The position numbers and the translations under genes were made by a program. The notes under the pieces were generated by a model. It was given only the letters and a program-made list of their open reading frames with translations. It had not been told where the DNA came from and did not search any database. Below are positions 30,709-40,124 of a stretch of DNA of 64,000 nucleotides, in pieces (position 1 is the stretch's first letter; each line of letters opens with the position of its first letter). The DNA is from Synechococcus sp. M16.1 (GTDB lineage Bacteria > Cyanobacteriota > Cyanobacteriia > PCC-6307 > Cyanobiaceae), in the NCBI RefSeq assembly GCF_014279895.1, contig NZ_CP047954.1, forward strand, positions 1,798,001 to 1,862,000. Direction: 5' to 3'.

Positions 30709-32085
30709 ATGACCAGCACCCCGACGAAACCGACGGTCGCCTTCGCCCACCTGGGCTGCGAGAAGAATCGGGTGGACACCGAACACATGGTGGGGCTGCT
30801 GGCGGAAGCGGGCTACGGCGTCAGCACCGATGAACGGGATGCCGCCGTTGTGGTGGTGAACACCTGCAGCTTCATCCAGGACGCCCGCGAAGAATCGGTG
30901 CGCACCCTGGTGGGACTGGCGGAACAGGGCAAGGAATTGATCATCGCGGGATGCCTGGCCCAACATTTCCAGGAGGAGTTGCTGGAGTCGATCCCCGAGG
31001 CCAAAGCCATCGTGGGAACCGGCGACTACCAGCACATCGTGGATGTGTTGCAGCGGGTGGAAGCGGGGGAGCGGGTGAACCAGGTGAGCGCCGTTCCCAC
31101 CTTTGTGGGTGACGAACACCTGCCACGCCAACGCACCACCGACCAGGCGGTGGCCTTCCTCAAGGTGGCCGAGGGCTGCGACTACCGCTGCGCCTTCTGC
31201 ATCATTCCCAAGCTGCGCGGGGATCAGCGCAGTCGGCCGATCGAATCAATCGTGGCTGAAGCCCACCAACTGGCGGAACAGGGGGTGCAGGAGCTGATCC
31301 TGATCAGCCAGATCACCACCAACTACGGCCTTGACCTCTACGGCAAACCCAAGCTGGCGGAACTGCTGCGAGCCCTTGGCGACGTGGAGATCCCCTGGAT
31401 CCGGGTCCACTACGCCTATCCCACCGGGCTGACCCAAGACGTGCTGGCGGCCTACCGGGAGGTGCCCAATGTGGTGCCTTATCTGGATCTGCCTTTGCAG
31501 CACAGCCATCCGGAGGTGCTGCGGGCGATGAACCGCCCCTGGCAGGCGGATGTGAACGACCGCCTGCTGGATCAGATCCGCGACCAACTCCCCGATGCGG
31601 TGCTGCGCACCACGTTGATCGTGGGGTTCCCCGGCGAAACAGAGGAGCACTTCCAGCACCTGATGGGCTTCCTCGAGCGCCAACGGTTCGATCATGTTGG
31701 TGTGTTCACCTTCTCTCCGGAGGACGGCACAGCAGCGGCGGACCTGCCCGATCGCGTCGATCCCGAGGTGGCCCAAGCCCGGAAGGATGCCCTGATGGCT
31801 CTGCAACAACCCATTTCGGAGGAACGCAACAGCCGCTGGGTGGGGCGCACTGTTGACGTGCTGATCGAACAGCACAACCCGCTAACCGGCGAGATGATCG
31901 GGCGCTGCGCCCGCTTTGCGCCCGAAGTGGATGGTGAAGTGCGGGTGCAACCCGGCGCCGATGGTCAACAGGCCGCGCCGGGCAGCCTGGTGCCGGTGGA
32001 GATCACCGGGGCTGACATCTACGACCTCAGCGGGAGGATTGTTGGTGCCCGCGCCATGGTGGCCGCAGCGAAACGCCAGGGTTGA
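30709..32085 (+). CDS. rimO: Ribosomal protein S12 methylthiotransferase RimO
   Basis: RimO adds a methylthio group to an aspartate of ribosomal protein S12. The 458 residues contain the N-terminal UPF0004 domain ([16 protein letters not shown], with further Cys in NTCSF and AGCLAQ) that binds the second 4Fe-4S cluster. The radical SAM motif is [26 protein letters not shown] domain forms the last 70 residues. A GTG three bases upstream (30706) is an alternative start. The MFS gene overlaps its stop by 4 bases. Confidence 0.94.
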   Translation: MTSTPTKPTVAFAHLGCEKNRVDTEHMVGLLAEAGYGVSTDERDAAVVVVNTCSFIQDAREESVRTLVGLAEQGKELIIAGCLAQHFQEELLESIPEAKAIVGTGDYQHIVDVLQRVEAGERVNQVSAVPTFVGDEHLPRQRTTDQAVAFLKVAEGCDYRCAFCIIPKLRGDQRSRPIESIVAEAHQLAEQGVQELILISQITTNYGLDLYGKPKLAELLRALGDVEIPWIRVHYAYPTGLTQDVLAAYREVPNVVPYLDLPLQHSHPEVLRAMNRPWQADVNDRLLDQIRDQLPDAVLRTTLIVGFPGETEEHFQHLMGFLERQRFDHVGVFTFSPEDGTAAADLPDRVDPEVAQARKDALMALQQPISEERNSRWVGRTVDVLIEQHNPLTGEMIGRCARFAPEVDGEVRVQPGADGQQAAPGSLVPVEITGADIYDLSGRIVGARAMVAAAKRQG

Positions 32086-33305
32086 CCCTTCTCAAACTGC
32101 GGGCCGAGCAGCAACGCCAGCTTTTTCTGATCGCCTCCGGCGTGAGCACGGCTGGGTCCTTCGCCGGCATCACCGCCAAGGGCTGGATTCTGATGAAAGG
32201 GGGCGTGGACCCCTTCGTGCTGGCGTTGAACTTTGCCGCTCTTTCACTTCCAAGCTTGCTGGTGAGTGGTCCAGCGGGGGTGCGCACCGACCGGGTGGGC
32301 TGTGAACGGGTGCTGGTGCAGGCGCAATGGGCACTGCTGACTGCCTCTGGACTGGGGGCCCTGGCGATTCCCCTGTTGGAGGGCACAGTCCAGGTGCTGC
32401 TGCTGCTCTGCAGCACCCTTTTGGTGGGCATCGCCGGCGCCTATGAGTTAACGGCGCGCAACAAGTACTGCTCGATCCTGGTGGAGCAGCCGGAACAGCT
32501 GGCGGGCTACCTCACCAGCTTTTCGGTGGTCTTCAACGTGGGCAAGCTGGTCGGCCCCCCGATCGGCGGGTTGTTGCTGGCGGCCACTGGCCCGGCCTGG
32601 GCCCTGGGCATTGATGCGGCCAGCTACCTGCTGCCAATCGCCAGTGTGATGTTCTTGCTCAACCCGAATCGGGATCAGGAAGTGCGCAGCAGCAGCGGGC
32701 AAGACGCCAGCCTGCTCAACGCCTGGCACCACTGCGGTGGCACCCTTCAAGGGGTGCTCAGCTTCACCGCTGTGCTGTGTCTGATCGGGTTCTATCACCC
32801 GGGACTGGCCCCGTTGATCGCCTTCGATCAACTGGGACCCAATCCCACGGATCTGGGGCTGTTCACCAGCGTGCTGGCGGGCGGGAGCATCGTGGGCGGG
32901 CTGGTGCTGCAACGCAACAGCCAACGTTTCTGCCGGCGCCCTTTCCTCACTCTCGGGGGGTTTGGCTTGATTACCGCCGTGGCCCAGCTGGGAATGGCCC
33001 GTACTCCAGGGCCTGTGTTCAGTCTGGCCATGGCCTTTCTGATCGGAGCCGGCACAGCCGGGCTGCTGAGCAGCTGCAACCTGATCAGTCAGATCGGATC
33101 ACCGCAGGTGATGCGAGGCCGAATGGCTGGGCTCAGCCAGATCGCCTTCCTCGGCGGTGGCGGGCTCAGTGGATTGATCGTTGCCCTGATGGTGATGTTC
33201 ACCAATCTCTCCACGGCTTTCGCCGTTACCGGTGGCCTCAGCGCTGCTGTGGCTGTGCTCTGGATACGAAAGAGAGGGGGGAAGACGTTGGAACCGCTCA
33301 GATGA
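32082..33305 (+). CDS. Major facilitator superfamily transporter
   Basis: The 407-residue protein starts at a TTG that overlaps the rimO stop. About 11-12 membrane helices are visible. The loop after helix 2 ([16 protein letters not shown]) resembles the MFS motif A. The overall pattern fits MFS_3-type exporters. The substrate is unknown. The 3' end overlaps the PetL-like gene on the other strand by 8 bases. Confidence 0.8.
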   Translation: MTLLKLRAEQQRQLFLIASGVSTAGSFAGITAKGWILMKGGVDPFVLALNFAALSLPSLLVSGPAGVRTDRVGCERVLVQAQWALLTASGLGALAIPLLEGTVQVLLLLCSTLLVGIAGAYELTARNKYCSILVEQPEQLAGYLTSFSVVFNVGKLVGPPIGGLLLAATGPAWALGIDAASYLLPIASVMFLLNPNRDQEVRSSSGQDASLLNAWHHCGGTLQGVLSFTAVLCLIGFYHPGLAPLIAFDQLGPNPTDLGLFTSVLAGGSIVGGLVLQRNSQRFCRRPFLTLGGFGLITAVAQLGMARTPGPVFSLAMAFLIGAGTAGLLSSCNLISQIGSPQVMRGRMAGLSQIAFLGGGGLSGLIVALMVMFTNLSTAFAVTGGLSAAVAVLWIRKRGGKTLEPLR

Positions 33306-33390
33306 GCTTGATTCCCTTCAGAAGCTTGGTGAGCACAAAAGCCGTCACCAGACCGGAACCAACCAGGCCGAGATAGATGCCGACGCCCAT
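33298..33390 (-). CDS. petL: PetL-like 30-residue membrane peptide
   Basis: The 30-codon frame starts MGVGIYLGLVGSGLVTAF and ends LLKGIKLI. It is one hydrophobic helix with a basic end. The terminal KLI and the length fit cytochrome b6f subunit VI (PetL), whose cyanobacterial versions end in VKLI or similar. No good Shine-Dalgarno is seen ahead of the ATG, which is common for such genes in picocyanobacteria. The call is moderately sure because the peptide is so short. Confidence 0.55.
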   Translation of the reverse strand: MGVGIYLGLVGSGLVTAFVLTKLLKGIKLI

Positions 33391-33534
33391 GTGCAAGTAC
33401 GGAGGTGACCACCATTAGATCAGACACCGGCCTGGGTTCCGGCCATTGCGCTTAGGGTTTGTGAAGAGCTGATACCGACTGAAAGGTATCTCCAGCACGG
33501 CTGACCGGACGTCCATCCACCAACGCCCAACGCC

Positions 33535-33936
33535 ATGCGCACGCTTTTCGTTTATCCCGAGTTCCCGAAGACCTTCTGGAGTTACGAAAAGATTCTCGAG
33601 TTGGTGAATCGCAAAGTCCTGCTTCCCCCCCTGGGGTTGGTCATCGTGGCAGCACTTCTCCCTCAGGAATGGGAGATGAAGCTGGTGGACCTCAAGGCGC
33701 TGAGCATCGTGGTGTGGCGGCATGGCATCAAGCGCAACACCCGCACCCGTTTCTGGCGTTACCTGCTCGGCATGGCACGCAACAATCCTGCCCTGCTTGA
33801 ACAGTTCCTATCGGTGCTGGCCCACAACGAGCACTTCCTCGAATACCGCTCGATCGTTCAGAAGGAAATCCGCGAGCAGCTGGAATCACTGCCCCCAGAA
33901 GAACCCACAGCAGCCAAAGAACTGGAGCCGGCCTGA
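33535..33936 (+). pseudogene. Remnant of a B12-binding/radical SAM protein lacking its catalytic core
   Basis: The 133-residue frame starts MRTLFVYPEFPKTFWSYEKI, the N terminus of long B12-binding radical SAM proteins (about 500 residues or more, with DUF4070) of cyanobacteria. After the strand WEMKLVD at residue 51 it jumps to LKALSIVVWRHGIKRNTR, which belongs to their C terminus. It ends with the normal tail (RFWRYLLGMARNNPALLEQ, LAHNEHFLEYRSIV). Most of the cobalamin domain and the whole radical SAM core with its CxxxCxxC are absent, yet the frame is intact. It may still be translated, but the family's enzymatic activity is impossible. The comparison with the full-length family is from memory. 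Confidence 0.75.
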
Positions 33937-33939
33937 TCC

Positions 33940-34347
33940 TCAGTCCTGCACATAGACCGTGCCGTCACGCAGGCACTGCTCAGCCTTCTGCAACTCCCGT
34001 CCCAAATAAAGGGCATGGTCGAGGCGACTGACCGGGTGTGGTGCTTCCCCTTCCGTGAGCTGGATGCCCAGCTGTTTGGCCGTACTGCCGCGGTAAACCG
34101 CTGAAGGGCGCCGAGGAGCATTGCCCCCGTCGCAGCGCAACACCTCACCGGTCTCGGAATCTCGGGCCAACCCCTTGTCATCGATGGTGTTGCCGTAGTG
34201 CTCAAGCACCAATTCGGCCGCATCACGATCCAGTTTGATCAAGAAATAGCCACTGGGATCCAGAGCGATGAACCGCTGGGACAGGCGCTGATCAAGAGCA
34301 TCCATCGCCGCAGCGGTGGATGCCGGTGCTTCCGGGGTTGTGGTCAT
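33940..34347 (-). CDS. DUF4346 family protein
   Basis: The 135-residue soluble protein contains ALDPSGYFLIKLDRDAAELVL and, at the C terminus, RLDHALYLGRELQKAEQCL with a YVQD end. These are typical of DUF4346, a cyanobacterial and archaeal family of unknown function, also found fused to pterin-binding enzymes. It lies 9 bases downstream of the next gene on the same strand. Confidence 0.75.
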   Translation of the reverse strand: MTTTPEAPASTAAAMDALDQRLSQRFIALDPSGYFLIKLDRDAAELVLEHYGNTIDDKGLARDSETGEVLRCDGGNAPRRPSAVYRGSTAKQLGIQLTEGEAPHPVSRLDHALYLGRELQKAEQCLRDGTVYVQD

Positions 34348-34356
34348 GACTTCAAC

Positions 34357-35532
34357 CTACAAAGCCAAGGCCGGAGGTTCTGCTTTGAAGGGCAGCTCCG
34401 CATTGATCGCCTCGATCTCCTCAAGCATCAAGCCATTCACCTTGGGCAACCAGGCACGGATCAACTGATCCATCTGGGGCTGATACCAGCGGTGCAGGCT
34501 GGCGTGGGGACGGGCCACAAAGCCTCGCCGGCGTTTGTGGCTGCCACCGGCTCCGGGGTCAAAGCTGACGATGCCGTTGGCCAAAGCCCATTCGATCGGA
34601 GCGTAATAACAGACTTCGAAGTGAAGACAATCGATCTCCTCGTGGCTGCCCCAGTAGCGGCCCCAGAGCTGTCGACCGTCCTGAACGCACATCGACATGG
34701 CCACCGGATCGCGCGGGTCACCTCGGTGGGCAGAAAAAAGCACCAGCTGATCGCGGTGCAGCCGTGCCAACGCTTCAAAAAAGCCCTCTTCCAGGTACTT
34801 GCTGCCCCACGGTCCCCAGCGCGCGCAGTGCTGCTCGTAGAAACGATGCATGGATTGCAACAGCGGCAGATCCAGCTGATCGCCGCTGAGGGGTGTCACG
34901 GTGATCCCGGCTTTGGCCACGGCCTTGCGTTCCCGCTTGATGTTGCGGCGCTGGTTGGCATTGAAGCCCTTGAGGTAATCCTCAAACGTCTGGTCGTCGC
35001 CGCGGCTCCACAGGCTCTGCTGGTTCAGCCAGGAGGCACAGCCGGCGGCCTCCGCCAGGGGCCGCCACTGCGGATCCACGTAGAGGAAATTGCAGCTGAG
35101 GATCCCGTTCTGTTCGCAGAAGCGATCGATCGCCCGCAGCAACTCCCGGGTGAGCAGAGCTTCATCTTCTCCAGATCGCACATGGAAGCGGTAGCCCAGC
35201 ACTGGGCTCACCGGACTCATGCCCAGGAGCTTGGGGTAATAGCGCAGCCCCAGATCCGCCGCCAGACGGGCAAAGGTTTGGTCGAACACGAACTCGCCAT
35301 AGCTGTGGCCCTTGAGGAACAGTGGAGCCACCGCAATCGGGATGTCATCACGCCAGAGGGCCAGATGCAGGGGCTGCCAGCCCTGCTCGGGAATGATGCT
35401 TCCGGAGCTTTCCAAGGCCTCCAGCCAACTCCAGCGGTAGAAGGGGATCGCAGCGTCTCCAACCAGGCTGTTCCACTGCTGCTCCGGGATTTCATTGATG
35501 GAGCGATGCCAGCGGGCCGTGAGTGACGTCAT
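34357..35532 (-). CDS. FemAB/GNAT-like protein (COG3146, DUF482 type)
   Basis: The 391-residue soluble protein matches the COG3146 pattern: IPFYRWSWLEALESSGSI, LAADLGLRYYPKLLGMSPVSPV, FNANQRRNIKRERKAVAKAG and FDPGAGGSHKRRRGF. The fold is a double acyltransferase similar to FemX/FemAB. The substrate is not established for this family, and names such as peptidoglycan biosynthesis protein are only by similarity. It is probably in an operon with the DUF4346 gene. Confidence 0.82.
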   Translation of the reverse strand: MTSLTARWHRSINEIPEQQWNSLVGDAAIPFYRWSWLEALESSGSIIPEQGWQPLHLALWRDDIPIAVAPLFLKGHSYGEFVFDQTFARLAADLGLRYYPKLLGMSPVSPVLGYRFHVRSGEDEALLTRELLRAIDRFCEQNGILSCNFLYVDPQWRPLAEAAGCASWLNQQSLWSRGDDQTFEDYLKGFNANQRRNIKRERKAVAKAGITVTPLSGDQLDLPLLQSMHRFYEQHCARWGPWGSKYLEEGFFEALARLHRDQLVLFSAHRGDPRDPVAMSMCVQDGRQLWGRYWGSHEEIDCLHFEVCYYAPIEWALANGIVSFDPGAGGSHKRRRGFVARPHASLHRWYQPQMDQLIRAWLPKVNGLMLEEIEAINAELPFKAEPPALAL

Positions 35533-35565
35533 TGCGACGATGCCTTTGGCCGTGGTGGGATGACC

Positions 35566-36246
35566 TTAACCAGATCGAATCCGTCGGTAGCGAACAAGCC
35601 ACTCACCGTCCCCGAGATCCTCAGCACCATCGGACTGCCAAGCACCCGGTTGCGCCAAGGCAGCTGGCAACGGCACATCGGTGCAAGGCAACCAACTGAA
35701 GCGGCCTCCCAGGAGCTGGGGCACCAAGGTGAGCTGGAGCGCATCGACGCAGTCGGCTTGCAACAGATCCGCACTGAGCTGGGCGCCACCCAGAAGCACC
35801 AGACGCTGAATCCCAGCTGCTCCAAGCGCCTTGAGCCGCTCCGGCCAGGTTGGGGCCAAAGGGAACCAACGATCAAAACCTTGATCCACAGGTTCAGGAG
35901 CCAGCAACCAACGTTGAAGCGGCTGATCAAAAAACCGCCAGGTGCTTGAGAAGTCGGGGGATCGGCTCACCACCACAGCGGCCGGCTGCTCGGCGCGCCC
36001 CTCGCTTCGGCGTTGCTCAAGCAGCTGAGGGCTGCGGATCAAGCAGGTGCACTGATGGGCCCGCAGGGTTCCAGCACCGATCAAGCAGGCATCCCCCCAG
36101 GCGAGCGCCTGCTCCAGGGCGCGACGGTCACCCTCACCGCCCAGCTGGGCTGCACCCCCTACCGGCGGTGCCAAGCGACCATCAAGGCTGATGGCCAGCA
36201 CCAACCGCACGAAAGGGCGTGATGGGGCGGGGCGTTGGGGCATCAA
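35566..36246 (-). CDS. RibD C-terminal-type pyrimidine reductase
   Basis: The 226-residue protein is a stand-alone reductase of the RibD_C/dihydrofolate-reductase fold: FVRLVLAISLDGRLAPPVGG at the N terminus, LEQALAWGDACLIGAGTLRA, and RLVLLGGAQLSADLLQADCVDALQLTLVPQLLGG. Such proteins reduce the ribosylamino-pyrimidine in riboflavin synthesis or act on related substrates. It starts 8 bases after the tandem PTPS gene on the same strand, so both probably act on GTP-derived heterocycles. Confidence 0.85.
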   Translation of the reverse strand: MMPQRPAPSRPFVRLVLAISLDGRLAPPVGGAAQLGGEGDRRALEQALAWGDACLIGAGTLRAHQCTCLIRSPQLLEQRRSEGRAEQPAAVVVSRSPDFSSTWRFFDQPLQRWLLAPEPVDQGFDRWFPLAPTWPERLKALGAAGIQRLVLLGGAQLSADLLQADCVDALQLTLVPQLLGGRFSWLPCTDVPLPAALAQPGAWQSDGAEDLGDGEWLVRYRRIRSG

Positions 36247-36254
36247 GCCGTCGA

Positions 36255-37175
36255 TCAGACGGCAGCCACGGCATCAAGGGCAGCTGGGGACATCTCCAGT
36301 TGCGGTGCTTCGGCGTAAACCTCGGCCGCATTATTCGGGCTCTCCTGCAGTCGCACCTTATGCAGGCTGGCGCCGATGGCCTTGATCGGACTGGAAAGAC
36401 GATCAGCGATGTGCAGGGCGATGTTCTCAGCCGTGGGCACGCACTCCTCGAAAAAGGGCACGTCCTTGTTGAGAAAAGTGTGGTCGAAGGGCTCCACCAC
36501 CAAATCATCCACGAGGCGCTGCAAGGCAGACAGGTCACAGACCATGCCGGTGCGGGGATCGATCTGACCGCGCACGGTCACGTCGACCAAGTAGTTGTGG
36601 CCATGGCCATGGGGACGTGCGCACTTGCCGTAGATCGCTTCGTTCTCCTCCTGACTGAGCTCCGGACGGGCCAGTCGGTGAGCGGCGGCGAAGTGGGTGC
36701 GGATGGTGAGGAAGGCGTCCATGGGATGTCCGAGATAGTCGGCCCAAAGGCCCGGTTGTTCGTAAAGGCGCATCGCCGTGATCGGCAGATGAGGGCTGAG
36801 GCGCTGCCAGATCAGCCGCACCAGGGCCTCGGTGGTGGGGAGGCACCCTTCAGGGGTGGCAACGTCAAATTCCGGCCAGGCCTCATTGAGGAAGCGGAAA
36901 TCGAGCTGGCCCGTCACCTCGTTGCGGATGGCGTGCTTCACCTCCGAGAGGTTGAGCACCATGCCGTCGGCGTCCAGACCACCAGCCATGGAGACAATCA
37001 ACTCGTAGTTGTGCCCATGGCCAGGAGCCAAAGCGCAGGGCCCGAAACGGGCGGCATTGTCATCGGCAGACAGTTCTGGCAGCCAATAGCGATGGCTGGC
37101 ACTGAAACAGGCCCTCCGGGTGATGACACAACCACGACCTTGGCCGTGCCGTGCTTGTGACTTCGTTTCAGTCAT
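36255..37175 (-). CDS. Tandem 6-pyruvoyl-tetrahydropterin synthase/QueD protein
   Basis: The 306-residue protein has two PTPS/QueD domains in one chain. Domain 1 (about residues 15-150) has FSASHRYW and [11 protein letters not shown]. Domain 2 (about 155-290) has [11 protein letters not shown] and [11 protein letters not shown]. Each retains the zinc-binding histidines and a Cys before HGHNY, so both could be active. QueD makes carboxy-tetrahydropterin for queuosine; PTPS makes pyruvoyl-tetrahydropterin for cyanobacterial pteridines. Which applies here is not decided by sequence. aroK diverges from it. Confidence 0.88.
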   Translation of the reverse strand: MTETKSQARHGQGRGCVITRRACFSASHRYWLPELSADDNAARFGPCALAPGHGHNYELIVSMAGGLDADGMVLNLSEVKHAIRNEVTGQLDFRFLNEAWPEFDVATPEGCLPTTEALVRLIWQRLSPHLPITAMRLYEQPGLWADYLGHPMDAFLTIRTHFAAAHRLARPELSQEENEAIYGKCARPHGHGHNYLVDVTVRGQIDPRTGMVCDLSALQRLVDDLVVEPFDHTFLNKDVPFFEECVPTAENIALHIADRLSSPIKAIGASLHKVRLQESPNNAAEVYAEAPQLEMSPAALDAVAAV

Positions 37176-37226
37176 GTGACGTTCCGGCCGCGAGGCATCC
37201 TAATGAGCTATTGCCGTTTCCGAGTC

Positions 37227-37802
37227 ATGGCGGATTCCACCCCCACCCTCAAGCAGCGTCTTGCCGGGCGCAGCCTCTATCTGGTGGGAATGATGGGCAG
37301 CGGCAAGACGAGCACGGGCCGCCCCCTGGCCGAACGCCTGGGCTACGGCTTTGTGGATGCCGATGCCGTGATCGAAAAGGCGGCGGGCTGCAGCATCCCG
37401 GACATCTTCGATCGGGATGGCGAAGCGGGCTTCCGCAGCCTGGAAAGCCAGGTGCTCAGTGCGATCAGTCAGCGCCACTCGCTGGTGGTGGCCACCGGAG
37501 GCGGTGTGGTGACCCAGCCGGAGAACTGGGGATTGCTCCACAGCGGCATCGTGATCTGGCTCGATGTGGTGCCCGATCAGTTGCTGCAGCGGCTGAACGC
37601 CGACAGCACTGTGCGCCCGTTGCTGCAAACCGCCGATCCGGAGGCGGCTCTAAACGCGCTGTTGAACGAGCGTCGTCCCCTCTATGCCGAGGCCGATCTG
37701 ACGGTGGTGATCAACGACGAAACCCCAGAGGCCGTGGCCGACGGAATCCTGCAACTGGTGCCAAGCCTGCTGAAGGATCCGACCCAACGCCGAACCGACT
37801 GA
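37227..37802 (+). CDS. aroK: Shikimate kinase
   Basis: AroK phosphorylates shikimate at O3 in aromatic amino-acid synthesis. The frame extends up to 37176, but the ATG at 37227 gives the usual start and 191 residues. The Walker A is [20 protein letters not shown], the substrate-binding DAD/R region is [12 protein letters not shown], and GEAGFRSLE and ATGGGVV are conserved. It is convergent with crr7, with 3 bases between the stops. Confidence 0.92.
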   Translation: MADSTPTLKQRLAGRSLYLVGMMGSGKTSTGRPLAERLGYGFVDADAVIEKAAGCSIPDIFDRDGEAGFRSLESQVLSAISQRHSLVVATGGGVVTQPENWGLLHSGIVIWLDVVPDQLLQRLNADSTVRPLLQTADPEAALNALLNERRPLYAEADLTVVINDETPEAVADGILQLVPSLLKDPTQRRTD

Positions 37803-37805
37803 ATC

Positions 37806-38069
37806 TCAAGCGGTGGGCGGCTCCAACCGCACCGCAAACCACTGCAAGGTCACCCCGGGGCTGATCTCCAGATCACAGGCCGTATCGATCAACCGCTGCG
37901 CCGCTGCATCGACATCCGGTTGATCTGCCAGATCGGCCGGCAACTGATCGAGGCTGCGCAACCAACCGCTCAGCCATGTCAACGTGTCGGCAGCGCTGAG
38001 CAGCTGCTCCGGCTTGCCGGGCTCCAGCACCACATAGTCATCAAGGGCACGGATCAGGGGATCAGACAT
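37806..38069 (-). CDS. crr7: CRR7 homologue, NDH-1 assembly factor (PF12095/DUF3571)
   Basis: The ATG at 38069 gives 87 residues. The block DDYVVLEPGKPEQLLSA near the N terminus and the end LEISPGVTLQWFAVRLEPP match the CRR7 family. In plants CRR7 is needed to build the chloroplast NDH complex; in cyanobacteria a similar role is assumed. Its start codon overlaps that of the divergent DUF6816 gene (CATG, 38067-38070). ndhO is also in this window, at 49688. Confidence 0.8.
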   Translation of the reverse strand: MSDPLIRALDDYVVLEPGKPEQLLSAADTLTWLSGWLRSLDQLPADLADQPDVDAAAQRLIDTACDLEISPGVTLQWFAVRLEPPTA

Positions 38070-38745
38070 GGAACGGCGGTTGTGGATGCTGCTGATCAGC
38101 CTCACCATCCTGCTCAGTGGCGGCCCCGCCTGGGCCCAGACAGGTCTTGAGCAGCGGTTGAACAGTTGGCCCGACTGGAGCCTGCCGGCACCGTTGCCGC
38201 GGCCCTCAAATCCGGACGACCTGATTTACCCCGACTGGTTTGCCGGGCTTTGGCAGGTGGAGAGCATTGATCTCGATGCCCCAGACGATCCACCGCTGCT
38301 GCATCAAGCACGGTTTCAAGCCGACCGGCGCGGTCGACTTGTCGGCGATCGCAGCTTCAACGCCACAGCCATCGGTCGTGCCCTGCTTGGCGAGCAACTG
38401 CTGAAGGTGGAAGAAGACCCCGACTCCGCCAACCGCCAGATTGCCCGACTCAAGGGAGATCTCTATCTCGAGACCACGGTGACGGGCCGCCGCCAGGAGA
38501 GCCCGAGCACCGACACCTTCCTGGCCGATGAATTGGTGCTGCAGATCCTGCATGCGCCCGGACCGCCGCGGCTGAGCCGGATCGAAACCCTGAGCCGCTA
38601 CAACCGCTGCGGCAAGGACATCTGCGCCGAGCAATGGCAAGGGCGCTACGCCTCGCCGGGCGAGAGCCTGCGGGATCAGGCCATCGCCCAGCACCACTAC
38701 CGATTGCGCTTCACACCTCTTCCAGGGTCCGCTCCATCAATTTGA
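38068..38745 (+). CDS. DUF6816-like secreted protein
   Basis: The 225-residue protein begins with a signal peptide (RRLWMLLISLTILLSGGPAWAQ). The mature part has LIYPDWFAGLWQVESIDLDAP, a beta-rich centre and RCGKDICAEQWQGRY near the end with two Cys. This fits the cyanobacterial DUF6816 family of unknown role, probably lumenal or periplasmic. An internal ATG at 38086 could be the true start and would remove the overlap with crr7. The end overlaps the GST gene by 35 bases. Confidence 0.65.
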   Translation: MERRLWMLLISLTILLSGGPAWAQTGLEQRLNSWPDWSLPAPLPRPSNPDDLIYPDWFAGLWQVESIDLDAPDDPPLLHQARFQADRRGRLVGDRSFNATAIGRALLGEQLLKVEEDPDSANRQIARLKGDLYLETTVTGRRQESPSTDTFLADELVLQILHAPGPPRLSRIETLSRYNRCGKDICAEQWQGRYASPGESLRDQAIAQHHYRLRFTPLPGSAPSI

Positions 38746-39451
38746 GTTCGATCTGGTCGCGCCACTGAAACAGGGGCTGCAGTTTGGGGTGATCGCTCAG
38801 CCCAGGCACGCCCTTGCCGGCCAGGGCCGAACCCGCAGAAGAGGGGAAGCGAAGCAGCGACAACTGAGCGGCAACGGCAATATCGGCCAGGGTCATGCTG
38901 TCGCCCACCAACCAAGGGCTGGTCTGCACGGATGTGGCCAACTGCTCCAGGCTGGCCAGCAGCTCGGTGCGCTCCTTCTGGTTGACCAGTTCAGTGATAT
39001 TGCTGACCCAACCGCCAGGGATCACGCCCATCACCGAACGCACGGGGTCGGGCAGATCGTCGGGCAGCAGAGCAACCCGAAGCTCGGGGTCCAGTGCCGC
39101 GGCCTGCACCAAAGAGGAGCGACCTGCCATGGCCAGGGTGGTATCGGCCCAATCCTCCAGCAGATGCACCTGGGCAGCCTGGCGCGGATCGGTGGGAATC
39201 AGGGCAGGATCCGGCTCCCGCTGATCCAGATGCAGCGCAATGGCGCTGGAGTCGGCAATGACCTGATCCCCATCCACCAGCACGGGCACCTGCCGTTGGC
39301 CGGACAGCCGGAACACAGCCACCTGGCCGACACCGGGGGTCACCTCCACGGTGCGGAAACTCAGCCCCTTGGCCTGCAACACCATCCGCACCTTGAGACA
39401 AAACGCGGAATGGCGGAATTGATGCAGCTCCAACATGTCCAAAACAGCCAT
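38711..39451 (-). CDS. Glutathione S-transferase family protein
   Basis: The 246-residue protein has a thioredoxin-like N-terminal domain (LELHQFRHSAFCLKVRMVLQ, then RQVPVLVDGDQVIADSSAIALHL) containing the cis-Pro RQVPVL and the glutathione gamma-glutamyl site ADSSAI. An all-helical C-terminal domain follows (PWLVGDSMTLADIAVAAQLSL). The substrate is unknown. An ATG at 39436 may be the real start. Confidence 0.85.
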   Translation of the reverse strand: MAVLDMLELHQFRHSAFCLKVRMVLQAKGLSFRTVEVTPGVGQVAVFRLSGQRQVPVLVDGDQVIADSSAIALHLDQREPDPALIPTDPRQAAQVHLLEDWADTTLAMAGRSSLVQAAALDPELRVALLPDDLPDPVRSVMGVIPGGWVSNITELVNQKERTELLASLEQLATSVQTSPWLVGDSMTLADIAVAAQLSLLRFPSSAGSALAGKGVPGLSDHPKLQPLFQWRDQIELKLMERTLEEV

Positions 39452-39495
39452 GGGCCCGGCAGAGTAGCCAGCAGATTTGCAAGCACGCCAGAACC

Positions 39496-39702
39496 ATGCG
39501 GGAGTTTTTCCTCAACGTCTCCCGTTACCCCCGTTACTTGATCGCCTTCACCCTCGGGGTGATGAACTCCGTCGCCGAACCCCTGGCCGCACGCCGGAGC
39601 AATCCCGTCACGGCCGTGGCCTTGATCGGTGCCTTGATCAGCGGTGGAATCAGCCTCACCTTGGTGCTGCGTGCCATGGTGAATTCAGCACCGATAGCGT
39701 GA
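39496..39702 (+). CDS. ycf33: Ycf33/DUF751 family membrane protein
   Basis: The 68-residue protein begins [20 protein letters not shown], the hallmark of the Ycf33/DUF751 family found in cyanobacteria and some plastid genomes. Two membrane helices are predicted. Function is unknown. Its stop overlaps the rbfA start codon by one base (TGATG). Confidence 0.85.
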   Translation: MREFFLNVSRYPRYLIAFTLGVMNSVAEPLAARRSNPVTAVALIGALISGGISLTLVLRAMVNSAPIA

Positions 39703-40124
39703 TGGCACAGGGGCGTCGAGTGGAGCGGGTGGCCGCCCTGATCCGTAAAGAAATCAGCGAACTGATGATCAACGGCATCCGTGATGAACGGGTGCACCAA
39801 GGCATGGTGAGCATCACCGAAGTGGAGGTGTCCGGCGATCTGCAGCACTGCAAGATCTTCGTGAGCGTGTTTGGGGAAGCTCAGGAACGCGACCAGGTGC
39901 TCGAGGGGCTCCAGGCCGCCAGCGGCTTCCTGCGGGGAGAACTTGGGCGGCGGCTGCAGATGCGACGCGCCCCCGAAGTGGTGTTCCAGCTGGATCGGGG
40001 TCTGGAACGCGGCACCTCCGTTCTGGGACTGCTGAATCGCCTCGAAGACGAGCGGCAGCAGCGGGGCGAGATTCCACCCGGGAGTGATCAACAGCCAGGC
40101 AGTGATGAACAGCCGGCCCGCTAA
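39702..40124 (+). CDS. rbfA: Ribosome-binding factor A
   Basis: RbfA binds the 30S subunit and helps 16S 5'-end maturation, especially in the cold. The frame is open further upstream, but the ATG at 39702 gives 140 residues with the normal start [18 protein letters not shown]. The KH-like core has [23 protein letters not shown] and ends [14 protein letters not shown]. The 3' end overlaps nagZ. Confidence 0.92.
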   Translation: MAQGRRVERVAALIRKEISELMINGIRDERVHQGMVSITEVEVSGDLQHCKIFVSVFGEAQERDQVLEGLQAASGFLRGELGRRLQMRRAPEVVFQLDRGLERGTSVLGLLNRLEDERQQRGEIPPGSDQQPGSDEQPAR

